Positions 33,888 to 42,540 of a DNA stretch of 64,000 nt are shown in pieces. The stretch is from Sphingomonadaceae bacterium. GTDB taxonomy: Bacteria > Pseudomonadota > Alphaproteobacteria > Sphingomonadales > Sphingomonadaceae. Both the position numbers and the translations under genes were made by a program. The DNA is taken from the NCBI GenBank assembly GCA_027533105.1, contig JAPZTW010000001.1, forward strand, positions 1 to 64,000, given 5' to 3'. The notes beneath the pieces were generated by a model that saw only the letters and a list, made by a program, of their open reading frames with translations, did not search any database and had not been told where the DNA came from. How positions within the stretch are numbered: the first letter of the stretch is position 1; the number at the start of each line of letters is the position of its first letter.

Positions 33888-35424
33888 AGCCATCCTGACT
33901 GTTTCCGCCACGGCGGATGACCTGCGCTGGCGCCAGGCGCTGGTGCGGCTCGGAGGCGTCTGGCTGGCCCTGATCCTCGCATTCCTGCCGGATTGGCGGG
34001 ACATGGCGGTGCAGTGGTGGGATAGCTCCACGTACAACCACATCCTGTTGATCCCGGCGATCCTGGCCTGGCTGGTCTGGCTGCGGCTTGACCAGTTGCG
34101 CCAGCTTGTTCCGCAGGCCTGGGGTCCCGGCGCGGCCTTTGTCGCAGCCGCCCTGGCGCTGTGGGTGCTGGGCGCGTTCTCCGGCTTCAACCTGTTTCGG
34201 CAGGCGGGGGCCGTGGCGCTGTTACCAGCCAGCCTGATCCTGCTGCTGGGGCCGCGCGTTGCGGTGGGCCTGCTGTTTCCGCTGTGCTACATGGCCTTCC
34301 TCGTCCCGTTCGGCGACGAACTGGTTCCGGCGCTGCAAACCCTTACCGCCGCGCTGACGATCGCGCTGGTTCACCTCAGCGGGGTTCCGGCCGTGGTCAA
34401 CGGCGTGCTGATCGATACGCCGGCGGGCCTGTTCGAAGTGGCCGAAGCCTGTTCGGGGGTAAAGTTCCTGATCGCCATGGTGGCGCTGGGCGCGCTGGTG
34501 GCGAATGTCTGCTTCCGGTCCTGGCCGCGCCGGGCCCTGTTCATGCTGCTCTGCGTGGTCGTGCCGATCCTTGCCAACGGGGTGCGCGCCTGGGGCACGA
34601 TCTACATCGCGCAATATGTCGGCGCCGAAGTCGCCGGGGGCTATGACCACATCATCTATGGCTGGGTGTTCTTTGCCGTGGTGATCGGCGCGATCCTCGG
34701 TCTGTCGTGGCGCCACTTCGATCGCGGCGTGGACGAACCGATGATCGATGCGGCGCAGATCAACCGGCTTGACTGGCTGGACCGCATCTCGCGCCGTCCA
34801 CTGGCCGATTGGCTGGCCATCCTGCTGTGCGGGGCGCTGGTGCTGGGTGCGCAAGGGTGGGCACGGGCCGCGGATCGCCTGGCCGCGCCCTTGCCGGGGC
34901 AGATCTTCCTGCCGGAAGTGCCGGGCTGGCAGCGGGTGGACTATGCGCCCGCAACCTGGTGGGAACCGCGTGCCAGCGGGGCGCAACATCGGCTGCTGGG
35001 CCGCTATGCCGATCGCGACGGGCGCCAGGTCGATGTGTTCCTGGCCCTGTACGACCGCCAGGGCGAAGGACGCGAAGCCAGCGGATTTGGGGAAGGGGCG
35101 CTGATGCCCGACAGTCCCTGGGCCTGGATCGCCGCCGGTCCGGCCAGTCCCGGGGCCCGCAGCGAGCGCCTGATGGCCAATGGCCGGACCGAACGGCTGA
35201 CCCAGACCTATTTCCGCCATGCCGACCTGCTGAGCGGCAGCGCGCTGCGGCTCAAGCTCGCGACGATGCAGGATCGCCTGCTGCTGCAGCGCGAGCCGAC
35301 CGTCATGCTGATCCTCTCGACCGAGCCACGGCCGGACGAGGATGGCGCAGCCACGCTCGATCGCTTCCGTCAGTCCACCGGCCCGGTTGGGCCGTGGATA
35401 GACCGCATCGTCGCGCTTCGGTAA
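33877..35424 (+). CDS. xrtA: Exosortase A with fused EpsI-like domain
   Basis: 515 residues, an inner-membrane protease/transpeptidase that cleaves PEP-CTERM signals. About eight membrane helices fill residues 1-290. The catalytic Cys is in EACSGVKFL (about 192), the Arg in ILANGVRAWG (about 237) and the His in GYDHIIYGW (about 258), completing the exosortase triad. Residues about 330-515 form a periplasmic EpsI-like domain (LPEVPGWQRVDYAP onward). It lies inside the polysaccharide operon, between the glycosyltransferase and amidotransferase. No target protein is encoded nearby. Confidence 0.95.
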   Translation: MPPEAILTVSATADDLRWRQALVRLGGVWLALILAFLPDWRDMAVQWWDSSTYNHILLIPAILAWLVWLRLDQLRQLVPQAWGPGAAFVAAALALWVLGAFSGFNLFRQAGAVALLPASLILLLGPRVAVGLLFPLCYMAFLVPFGDELVPALQTLTAALTIALVHLSGVPAVVNGVLIDTPAGLFEVAEACSGVKFLIAMVALGALVANVCFRSWPRRALFMLLCVVVPILANGVRAWGTIYIAQYVGAEVAGGYDHIIYGWVFFAVVIGAILGLSWRHFDRGVDEPMIDAAQINRLDWLDRISRRPLADWLAILLCGALVLGAQGWARAADRLAAPLPGQIFLPEVPGWQRVDYAPATWWEPRASGAQHRLLGRYADRDGRQVDVFLALYDRQGEGREASGFGEGALMPDSPWAWIAAGPASPGARSERLMANGRTERLTQTYFRHADLLSGSALRLKLATMQDRLLLQREPTVMLILSTEPRPDEDGAATLDRFRQSTGPVGPWIDRIVALR

Positions 35425-35436
35425 GCGCTTCATCCC

Positions 35437-37335
35437 ATGTGCGGAATCGCGGGCATCTTTCATCTGGCCACGCCCAAGCCGGTCGACCCGGCGCGGATCG
35501 AGCGGATGTGCGGGGCCATGGCTCATCGCGGGCCGGATGGGCAGGGGGTCTGGACCGCACCCGGTGTCGGGCTGGGCCACGTCCGCCTGTCGATCATCGA
35601 TCTGGCCGGATCGCCGCAGCCGATGGCCGCCAGCGATGGCCGGGCGATGCTGGTCTTCAATGGCGAGATCTACAATTTCCGCGAACTGCGCGAGGAACTG
35701 CGCGCTACCGGGGCCGAATTCCGGACCGACGGCGATAGCGAGGTGATCCTGGCCGCCTGGCAGCGCTGGGGCCCCGATTGCCTGCCGCGCCTGCACGGCA
35801 TGTTCGCCTTCGCGATCTATGACCTGACGGCGCGCACGCTGTTCCTGGCGCGAGACCGCCTGGGCGTGAAGCCGCTGTTCTATGCTCCCTTGAGCGATGG
35901 CAGCCTGGCCTTTGCTTCCGAACTCAAGGGGCTGCTGGCCCATCCGCTGCTGCGGCGCGAAGTCGATCCGCTGGCGGTGGAGGATTACCTCGCCTGGGGC
36001 TATGTCCCCGATCACCGCTCGATCCTGGCCGGGGTCCACAAGCTGCCGGCCGGGCACAGCCTGCTGCTGCGCCACGGCGCGCCGCTGCCGAAGCCAGCCC
36101 AGTGGTGGGATATCAGCTTTGCTCACCGCCGCCAGGGCCGCGCCGCCGATCTGGAAGCGGAACTGCTGCACCTGCTGCGCCAGGCCGTCACCTCGCGGAT
36201 GGTCGCCGATGTGCCGCTGGGGGCCTTCCTGTCCGGCGGGGTCGACAGTTCCAGCGTGGTCGCGCTGATGGCGGAAGCCAGTCAGGCACCGGTCAAGACC
36301 TGTTCGATCGGGTTCGACGAGGCGGCGCTGGACGAAACCGCCTATGCAAAGCTCGTGGCCGACCGGTTCGGGACCGATCACTATGTTCGCCTCGTTGGCA
36401 GCGACGATTTCGAGCAGGTCGACAACCTGGTCGGCATGTTCGACGAACCCTTTGCCGATGCTTCGGCCCTGCCGACCTGGCGGGTCAGCCAGCTGGCGCG
36501 CGAAACCGTCACGGTCGCGCTCTCGGGCGATGGCGCGGACGAGGCGCTGGCCGGTTATCGCCGCCATCGTTTTCAGCACGCCGAAGAGCGCGTGCGCGGT
36601 TTGTTGCCGGCTGCCCTGCGCCGTCCGGTATTCGGCGGGCTGGGGGCGATCTATCCCAAAGCCGACTGGGCACCGCGACCACTGCGCGCCAAGGCGACGC
36701 TTCAGGCGCTCGCGCTCGACGGGGCCGATGGCTATGCCCGCGCAGTCGGTTTCACCCCGCCGGAACTGCGCGACCGACTCTACTCGCCGGAGTTCCTGCG
36801 ACTGCGCGGTGACTATCGGGCCGAACAGCCTTTTGCCGAGCTGATGCGCGGTGCGCCGGCGCGGTCGGGTCTGGACCGGGCGCAATATGCCGATCTCAAG
36901 TTCTGGTTGCCGGGCGATATCCTGACCAAGGTCGATCGTACCTCGATGGCGGTCAGCCTCGAAGCGCGCGAGCCGCTGCTCGATCACCGCCTGATCGAGT
37001 TCGCCGCAGCTCTGCCGGATCGGCTGCGGCTGCGCGGTGGGCAGGGCAAGTGGCTGATGAAACAGGCGATGCGGCGCTATCTGCCTGATGAAGTGCTGTT
37101 CCGGCCCAAGCAGGGGTTCGTCACGCCGATCAGCCAGTGGCTGCGCGGGCCGCTGGCCGGATCGGCACGGGCCATCGCCAGCAGCGCAGCCCTGGCCCGG
37201 ACCGGCTGGTTCGATGCTCCGGCCCTTGCCCGCATTACGGAAGAGCACATAAGTGGCAGCGCGGATCACGGCCGCCTGCTGTGGCAGCTGCTGATGCTGG
37301 ACCGTTCGCTGGCCCGGCTGGGGATCATTTCCTGA
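35437..37335 (+). CDS. XrtA-system amidotransferase (asparagine synthase-like)
   Basis: 632 residues. It begins MCGIAGIFHL, giving the N-terminal nucleophile Cys2 of a class II glutamine amidotransferase, followed by MAHRGPDGQG and SIIDLAGSPQPM. The synthetase domain has the PP-loop LSGGVDSSSVVALMAEAS (about 265-278) and LSGDGADEALAGY. AsnB-like members in PEP-CTERM loci probably amidate a carboxyl group of the polymer or a precursor rather than make free asparagine. It closes the operon. Confidence 0.92.
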   Translation: MCGIAGIFHLATPKPVDPARIERMCGAMAHRGPDGQGVWTAPGVGLGHVRLSIIDLAGSPQPMAASDGRAMLVFNGEIYNFRELREELRATGAEFRTDGDSEVILAAWQRWGPDCLPRLHGMFAFAIYDLTARTLFLARDRLGVKPLFYAPLSDGSLAFASELKGLLAHPLLRREVDPLAVEDYLAWGYVPDHRSILAGVHKLPAGHSLLLRHGAPLPKPAQWWDISFAHRRQGRAADLEAELLHLLRQAVTSRMVADVPLGAFLSGGVDSSSVVALMAEASQAPVKTCSIGFDEAALDETAYAKLVADRFGTDHYVRLVGSDDFEQVDNLVGMFDEPFADASALPTWRVSQLARETVTVALSGDGADEALAGYRRHRFQHAEERVRGLLPAALRRPVFGGLGAIYPKADWAPRPLRAKATLQALALDGADGYARAVGFTPPELRDRLYSPEFLRLRGDYRAEQPFAELMRGAPARSGLDRAQYADLKFWLPGDILTKVDRTSMAVSLEAREPLLDHRLIEFAAALPDRLRLRGGQGKWLMKQAMRRYLPDEVLFRPKQGFVTPISQWLRGPLAGSARAIASSAALARTGWFDAPALARITEEHISGSADHGRLLWQLLMLDRSLARLGIIS

Positions 37336-37342
37336 CCATGCC

Positions 37343-37392
37343 TTGACCGCGAGTGCGCTTAGGCTAGCTTTCCCCTGAATCCATTGGATTCA
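37343..37392 (+). promoter_or_regulatory. Promoter and palindromic operator of the HlyD/ABC operon
   Basis: TTGACC (37343-37348) and TAGCTT (37365-37370), 16 bp apart, form a plausible promoter. Directly downstream, TGAATCCA-T-TGGATTCA (37376-37392) is a perfect 8-bp inverted repeat with a single central base, where transcription should start. It ends 15 bp before the HlyD start. Architecture resembles a TetR-family operator of YbhGFSR-like pumps. No regulator gene is adjacent. Confidence 0.5.
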
Positions 37393-37407
37393 ATCGGGAG
37401 AGCAGGG

Positions 37408-38430
37408 ATGGGCGAACAGCCCGCAGGGGTCGCAGGGAAACGCCGTTTGCGGACGGTGATCATTGTCGCGGTGTTGGCCGTCGCGGTCTATTTCGGCGGG
37501 CGGGCGCTGGGGCTGTGGGGCGCCGACGATGGCCGCCTCAAGCTATATGGCAATGTCGAGATTCGCGAAGTGCAACTGGGCTTTCGCGTCGGCGGCCGGA
37601 TTGACCGCATCCTGGTGGACGAGGGCGATATGGTGAAGCCGGGCGAGGTTCTGGCCCGGCTCGATACCCGCCCGATCGATGACCGCCTGGCCGGAGCCGA
37701 CGCCCGCTACGAGGCGGCCAGTGCTTCGGCCAACCGCGACGTGAACGGGCTGCGCCCGCAGGAGATCGGCAGCGCCCGCGCCGCGGTGACAGCGGCCGAG
37801 GCCCGCCTTGCCGAAGCGCGGCGCCAGTTTGACCGCCGCCGGGCCCTGGTCGACAAGGGCTTCATCAGCCGCGCCGATGTCCAGACCGCCGAGGCCGAGG
37901 TTCAGGCCGCGACTGCAGCGCTGGCGACGGCCCGCAACCAGCTCTCGCTGGCCGAAGAAGGCGTCCGCGCCGAGGATCGCGCCGCCAGCGCCGCGACGCG
38001 CAATGTCGCCGAGGCCGAGCGCCGCGCGGTCCAGACCGATCTGTCCGATGCCTATCTCATCGCGGTCGAGGGCGGCCAGGTGCTGACCCGTGCGCGCGAG
38101 GCCGGGGCGATTGTCCAGCCGGGTCAGACCGTGCTGACCCTGGCGCTGACCCAACCGGTGCGGGTGCGCGCCTATGTCTCGGGCGCGGACCTGCCGAAGA
38201 TCCGGCCGGGCATGAGCGTGACCGTTTCCACCGATGGCACGACCCAGACCTGGCCAGCCAGGATCGGTTTCATTTCGGGCGTGGCCGAATTCACGCCGAA
38301 GACCGTACAGACCGAGCAACTGCGGACCGATCTGGTCTATCGGGTGCGACTGACGGTCGAGGACCCCACCGGCGCGCTGCGCCAGGGCCAGCCGGTCACC
38401 GTGCACGTTCCCGCCAGCGGAAAGCGCTGA
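37408..38430 (+). CDS. HlyD-family periplasmic adaptor (YbhG-like)
   Basis: 340 residues, membrane fusion protein. N-terminal anchor helix (about 13-31, LRTVIIVAVLAVAVYFGGRAL), then barrel-sandwich strands (KLYGNVEIREVQLGFRVGGRI), a long helical hairpin rich in Ala/Glu/Arg (AAVTAAEARLAEARRQFDRR) and a C-terminal beta domain (VRVRAYVSGADLPKIRPG). The ATG at 37408 has GGGAG upstream. It joins the inner-membrane ABC exporter encoded next to an outer-membrane channel supplied elsewhere. Confidence 0.92.
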   Translation: MGEQPAGVAGKRRLRTVIIVAVLAVAVYFGGRALGLWGADDGRLKLYGNVEIREVQLGFRVGGRIDRILVDEGDMVKPGEVLARLDTRPIDDRLAGADARYEAASASANRDVNGLRPQEIGSARAAVTAAEARLAEARRQFDRRRALVDKGFISRADVQTAEAEVQAATAALATARNQLSLAEEGVRAEDRAASAATRNVAEAERRAVQTDLSDAYLIAVEGGQVLTRAREAGAIVQPGQTVLTLALTQPVRVRAYVSGADLPKIRPGMSVTVSTDGTTQTWPARIGFISGVAEFTPKTVQTEQLRTDLVYRVRLTVEDPTGALRQGQPVTVHVPASGKR

Positions 38431-38439
38431 AGGCCGGGC

Positions 38440-40164
38440 ATGGCGGAGGCACCGCTCCTCCGGCTCGAAGGCGTCAGCAAACGCTTCAAGGGCGCGCGGC
38501 GCGGGGCAGCGCCGGTCGACGCGCTGCGCGGCGTGTCGCTGTCGCTGGCTCCCGGTCGCAAGCTGGGGCTGGTCGGCCCGGATGCGGGCGGCAAGACCAC
38601 ACTGATGCGGATCATGGCCGGACTGGTGGAGGCCGATGCCGGCGCGGTCGAGCTGTTCGGCCAGCCGGTCAGCGAACTGGACCGCAATCTCGTTGGTTAC
38701 ATGCCGCAAAGCGGCGCGCTTTATGCCGAACTGACCGTGCGGCAGAACCTGGAGCTCTATGCCCGGCTGCGGGGGGTTGAGCCCCTGGAACAGCCGGACC
38801 GGATGGAACAACTTTACCGGCTGACCGGCCTTGCCGCTTTCACCGAGCGACCGGCCGGGAAGCTGTCGGGCGGGATGCGGCAGAAACTGGCCATGGCCTG
38901 TGCCGTGGTGGCAGCGCCTCGGCTGATGCTGCTGGACGAGCCCTCGGTCGGGGTCGATCCGGTCTCGCGGCGCGAGATCTGGCAACTGGCGCTGGACCTG
39001 GCGGGCGAAACCAGCAGCATCGTCTGGACCACCAATATCATCGAGGATGCGGCCCGGTGCGACGAGCTGCTGCTGCTCCACGAAGGTGCGGTGCTTTATG
39101 CCGGTCCGCCCGATGGGTTGGCCGGCCACGCCGCGGGGCAGTGCTTCAGCCGGCCGCTGAGTGACGATGGCCCCCGTCAGGCCTTGCAGGCCTTGCAGCT
39201 CCAGGCCGGAGTGATCGGCGGACGGATTGCCGGACCACGCCTGCATGCCCTGACACGGACAAGCTCTCCACCATCCGGCCCTGGCTGGCAGGCGGTAGCC
39301 CCGTCGGCCGACGATGGCTTTTCGGTCATGCTCGACCGCGGTGAAGACCTTCAGCCCAGCCAGCTGGCAGAAGCCTTTCCGCTGCGGCTCGACCAGGCGG
39401 ACCAGCCCGCCATCGCGGCCATTGGCATGACCAAGCGCTATGGCGATTTCACGGCAGCTCAGGACATTTCCTTCACTGTCCACCCGGGCGAGATTTTCGG
39501 TCTGCTCGGCCCGAATGGTGCGGGCAAGTCGACAACGTTCCGGATGCTGTGCGGCCTTGCCAGACCAAGCGCCGGGCGCGGTACCGTGGCCGGGCGCGAT
39601 CTTTCCGGCGGTCGCGCCGCCGCGCGCGAGGCTATGGGCTACATGCCGCAGCGCTTCTCGCTTTATGGCGACCTGTCGGTGGCGGCCAACCTGCGGTTCG
39701 TGGCGGGCAGCTATGGCCTGAAAGGGCCGGCCGCGCGGGCCGCGATCGAACGGGTGGTAGCCGCGCTTGACCTTGGGCCGCACTGGCAGGCGATGTCCGG
39801 GCTCCTGCCGCTGGGCGTCAAGCAGCGCCTAGCGCTGGGGGCGGCCGTGATGCACACCCCGCCGGTGCTATTCCTCGATGAGCCGACTTCGGGGGTCGAT
39901 CCGCTGGTCCGGCGCGAGTTCTGGCATCACATCAACGCGATTGCCGCACGCGGTACCGCCGTGCTGGTGACAACCCATTTCATGGACGAAGCCGAGAATT
40001 GTGACCGGCTGCTGCTGATCAACCAGTCCGAGGCGATCGCCACCGGCACGCCGCGGGATCTGCGCCGCAACGCCCTGCCCGGGCTGGCAGCCGATACGCT
40101 TGAGGAAGCCTTCTTCGCGCTGATCGAGGCCCAGCGCCAGGTCCCGGCCGAGGTGGCGGCATGA
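38440..40164 (+). CDS. Tandem-NBD ABC transporter ATPase (YbhF-like)
   Basis: 574 residues, two nucleotide-binding domains in one chain. NBD1: Walker A GPDAGGKTT, Q-loop GYMPQ, signature LSGGMRQKLAMA, Walker B LMLLDEP, and TTNIIEDA where the H-loop His should be. NBD2: Walker A GPNGAGKSTT, Q-loop GYMPQ, altered signature LPLGVKQRLALG, Walker B VLFLDEP and H-loop THFMDEAENC. It powers export by the two permeases that follow; it overlaps the first by 4 bp. Layout matches E. coli YbhF. Confidence 0.92.
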   Translation: MAEAPLLRLEGVSKRFKGARRGAAPVDALRGVSLSLAPGRKLGLVGPDAGGKTTLMRIMAGLVEADAGAVELFGQPVSELDRNLVGYMPQSGALYAELTVRQNLELYARLRGVEPLEQPDRMEQLYRLTGLAAFTERPAGKLSGGMRQKLAMACAVVAAPRLMLLDEPSVGVDPVSRREIWQLALDLAGETSSIVWTTNIIEDAARCDELLLLHEGAVLYAGPPDGLAGHAAGQCFSRPLSDDGPRQALQALQLQAGVIGGRIAGPRLHALTRTSSPPSGPGWQAVAPSADDGFSVMLDRGEDLQPSQLAEAFPLRLDQADQPAIAAIGMTKRYGDFTAAQDISFTVHPGEIFGLLGPNGAGKSTTFRMLCGLARPSAGRGTVAGRDLSGGRAAAREAMGYMPQRFSLYGDLSVAANLRFVAGSYGLKGPAARAAIERVVAALDLGPHWQAMSGLLPLGVKQRLALGAAVMHTPPVLFLDEPTSGVDPLVRREFWHHINAIAARGTAVLVTTHFMDEAENCDRLLLINQSEAIATGTPRDLRRNALPGLAADTLEEAFFALIEAQRQVPAEVAA

Positions 40165-41294
40165 GCGGGCGCGATCCGCTGGTCTGGCGGCGCGCTGCCG
40201 CGATCCGGGCGAAGGAATGGGCCCAGGTCTGGCTCGACCCGTCGACCTTCGGGCTGGTTGTCCTGATGCCGCTGATCCTGATGTTCCTGTTCGGCAGCGC
40301 GGTGACTCTCGATGTGCGCGAGACCAGAACCGGGCTGGTCGACCTCGATCATTCCGAGGCCAGCGTGGACCTGGCCGCGTCGCTGGCGTCGAACGCCTAT
40401 TTCGCGATCGAGAGCGGGCCTTCGGTCGCCGCGCTTGAACCGGCATTACGTGCCGGGCAGTTGCGCGGGATCGTGGTGATCCCGGACGGGTTCGAGCGCG
40501 GCCTGGTGGCGGGGCAACCGCTTGACGTGCAATTGCTGACCGACGGGACCCAGGTCAACATCGCCACCTTCCTCACCGCCCATCTGCGCGGGGCAATGCG
40601 CGACTGGACCCAGGCCCGGGCGCGTGAAGCGGGTGTGGTCGTCCAGCCGGTCGTGCGCCTCCTGCCGCGCTATACCTACAATCCCGAGCTGGAGAGCCGC
40701 TACATGCTGGTGCCCGGCGCGATCGGCATCGTCATGGCGATGATCGGCAGCTTGCTGACCGCGCTGATCATGGCCCGCGAGTACGAGCGCGGAACGATGG
40801 AAGGGCTGCTCTCCACCCCGATCCCGATCCCGGCGCTCGTGCTCAGCAAGCTGCTGCCCTATTACGTGCTGGGGCTGGCTTCGACCGCGATCTGCGTGGC
40901 GGTGGCGGTCTTCGGGTATGGTCTGCCGTTCCGCGGTTCGCTGCTGGCGCTGTTCGTCATCGCCTCGGCCTTCCTGGCCGCCGTGCTGGGGCAGGGGCTG
41001 CTGATCTCGGCCGCGACCAAGAACCAGTTCGTCTCCACCCAGTTCGCGCTGCTCTCGGGCTTTCTCCCCTCGCTGCTGCTGTCGGGCTTCCTGTTCGAGA
41101 TCGATTCGATGCCCACGGCGATCCAGTGGCTGACCTATATCGTCCCGGCCCGGTACCTGATCCCGCCGCTGCAGAGCGTGTTCCTGGTTGGCGATGTCTG
41201 GTCGATGTTCCTGCCCAACATCCTGGCGCTGCTGGCGATCGGCGGGTTCTTCTTCCTGCGCGTGACCCGCGCCATCACCCGGCGGATCGCATGA
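40161..41294 (+). CDS. ABC-2 type permease (YbhS-like)
   Basis: 377 residues. One N-terminal helix (about 31-50, LVVLMPLILMFLFGSAVTLD), a large periplasmic loop to about residue 185, then five clustered helices (IGIVMAMIGSLLTALIMAREYERGT onward) ending FFFLRVTRAITRRIA. The REYERGTMEGLLSTP motif is the usual coupling region of this family. ATGA-coupled to both the ATPase gene and the second permease. Exports drugs or other small hydrophobic compounds. Confidence 0.9.
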   Translation: MSGRDPLVWRRAAAIRAKEWAQVWLDPSTFGLVVLMPLILMFLFGSAVTLDVRETRTGLVDLDHSEASVDLAASLASNAYFAIESGPSVAALEPALRAGQLRGIVVIPDGFERGLVAGQPLDVQLLTDGTQVNIATFLTAHLRGAMRDWTQARAREAGVVVQPVVRLLPRYTYNPELESRYMLVPGAIGIVMAMIGSLLTALIMAREYERGTMEGLLSTPIPIPALVLSKLLPYYVLGLASTAICVAVAVFGYGLPFRGSLLALFVIASAFLAAVLGQGLLISAATKNQFVSTQFALLSGFLPSLLLSGFLFEIDSMPTAIQWLTYIVPARYLIPPLQSVFLVGDVWSMFLPNILALLAIGGFFFLRVTRAITRRIA

Positions 41295-42403
41295 GCGGCG
41301 CGCTGGCCCGGGTCATCGCCATGGCGCTGAAGGAGCTGAAGGTCGTGCTGCTTGACCGCCGGGTGCTGACCACGCTGGTGATCAGCCCGATTGTCCAGCT
41401 GATCCTGTTCGGCTTTGCGACAACGCTTGAGGTCCGCAACTTCGACCTTGGCATCGTCAATCGCGATCAGGGCGTCGTGTCCGAGCAGTTTCTGGCGAGC
41501 GCGGCTGCAACGCGCAATGTCCGCGAGCTGGTCTACTATCCCAGCGAAGCCGCCCTGGCCGAGGCGATCGAGCGGCGCGAGGTGCTGGGCGGGTTGATCC
41601 TCCCCGCCGACCTTTCGGCGCGGCACCAGCGCGGCGAGACAGCCGAGATCGGCCTGCTGCTCGACGGGCGGCGGATCAACGCGGCCCAGATCGTCGCCGG
41701 GTACCTCAACGAGATTGCGCTCCAGACCGGGGCCACCTTGCAACCCGGAGGCATGCCGCCTGCGCCGGCGGTCAGCGAGCGGCACTGGTTCAACGCCAAC
41801 CTCGATTACAGCTGGTTCACCCTGCCGGGCATGATCACGCTGATTACCACGGTAATCGTCCTGTCGGTTTCGGTCCAGGCCATCGCCCGCGAGCGCGAAT
41901 TCGGCACCTGGGACGAGGTGCGGGCGCTGCCTTATCGGCCGTGGGAAATCATCGCGGGCAAATGCGTGCCGGCCTTCACCGTCGGAGTGGTAAACGGCAC
42001 GCTTTACATCGTGGTCATACCGCTGGTCTCCAGCGTGCCGTTCCTCGGCTCATACCCGCTGATGATCCTGTCGATCGCCTGCTTCAGCCTGGCTGTCACG
42101 GCAATCGGGCTGGCGATTTCCACCCTGGCGCAAAACCAGCAGCAAGCCTTCCTGGGCGGCTTCCTGGTGATTGTGCCGATGATGCTACTGTCCGGCTATG
42201 CCAGTCCGATCGATGGAATGCCGGACTGGCTGAAGCCGATTGCGGCGGTCGATCCGCTCAGTCACATGCTGGTCATCTGCCATGGCCTGTTCCTCAAGGA
42301 ACTGCCGGTTTCCGCCGTGATGAGCCAGATCTGGCCCATGCTCGCAGTGGCTGTAACGGCCTTCGTTCTTGCCACCGTTTCCCTGCGCAGACGTACGGAC
42401 TGA
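41291..42403 (+). CDS. ABC-2 type permease (YbhR-like)
   Basis: 370 residues, paralogue of the preceding permease: first helix about 25-43 (LVISPIVQLILFGFATTLEV), long periplasmic part, then ITLITTVIVLSVSVQAIAREREFGTWDEVRALP with the family coupling motif and further helices to the C-terminus. The ATG at 41291 overlaps the previous stop (ATGA). It completes the HlyD-ATPase-permease-permease set, functioning as a heterodimeric channel. Confidence 0.9.
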   Translation: MSGALARVIAMALKELKVVLLDRRVLTTLVISPIVQLILFGFATTLEVRNFDLGIVNRDQGVVSEQFLASAAATRNVRELVYYPSEAALAEAIERREVLGGLILPADLSARHQRGETAEIGLLLDGRRINAAQIVAGYLNEIALQTGATLQPGGMPPAPAVSERHWFNANLDYSWFTLPGMITLITTVIVLSVSVQAIAREREFGTWDEVRALPYRPWEIIAGKCVPAFTVGVVNGTLYIVVIPLVSSVPFLGSYPLMILSIACFSLAVTAIGLAISTLAQNQQQAFLGGFLVIVPMMLLSGYASPIDGMPDWLKPIAAVDPLSHMLVICHGLFLKELPVSAVMSQIWPMLAVAVTAFVLATVSLRRRTD

Positions 42404-42447
42404 TCCGGAACGAGACCGATGTCCTTGCCGCACCTTAAAAATTTCCT

Positions 42448-42476
42448 TTGCCAAGGGACTCCGCCTTGAGTTAGAT
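42448..42476 (+). promoter_or_regulatory. Possible promoter of the RpfF-like gene
   Basis: TTGCCA (42448-42453) and TTAGAT (42471-42476) are separated by 17 bp, 65 bp upstream of the RpfF-like ATG, with an AT-rich AAAAATTT just upstream that could act as an UP element. The -10 matches only three of six consensus positions, so this is a suggestion. Confidence 0.4.
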
Positions 42477-42540
42477 TCTTTTAAGGGGACGCCATAGCGT
42501 TTTCCGGCACCCGCCGGGAATGGTCACGCACGAGGGATTC

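Noticed and set aside
34222..37269. A 1015-codon frame opposite xrtA and the amidotransferase
   Set aside because: Antisense to two genes with intact catalytic motifs; composition is a shadow of GC-rich coding DNA.
18654..37335. A PEP-CTERM target protein within the xrtA locus
   Set aside because: No C-terminal PEP motif with hydrophobic helix and basic tail was found in any encoded protein here.
37543..39783. A 746-codon minus-strand frame opposite the HlyD and ABC ATPase genes
   Set aside because: Antisense to proteins with complete ATPase motifs; Gly/His/Arg-rich shadow.
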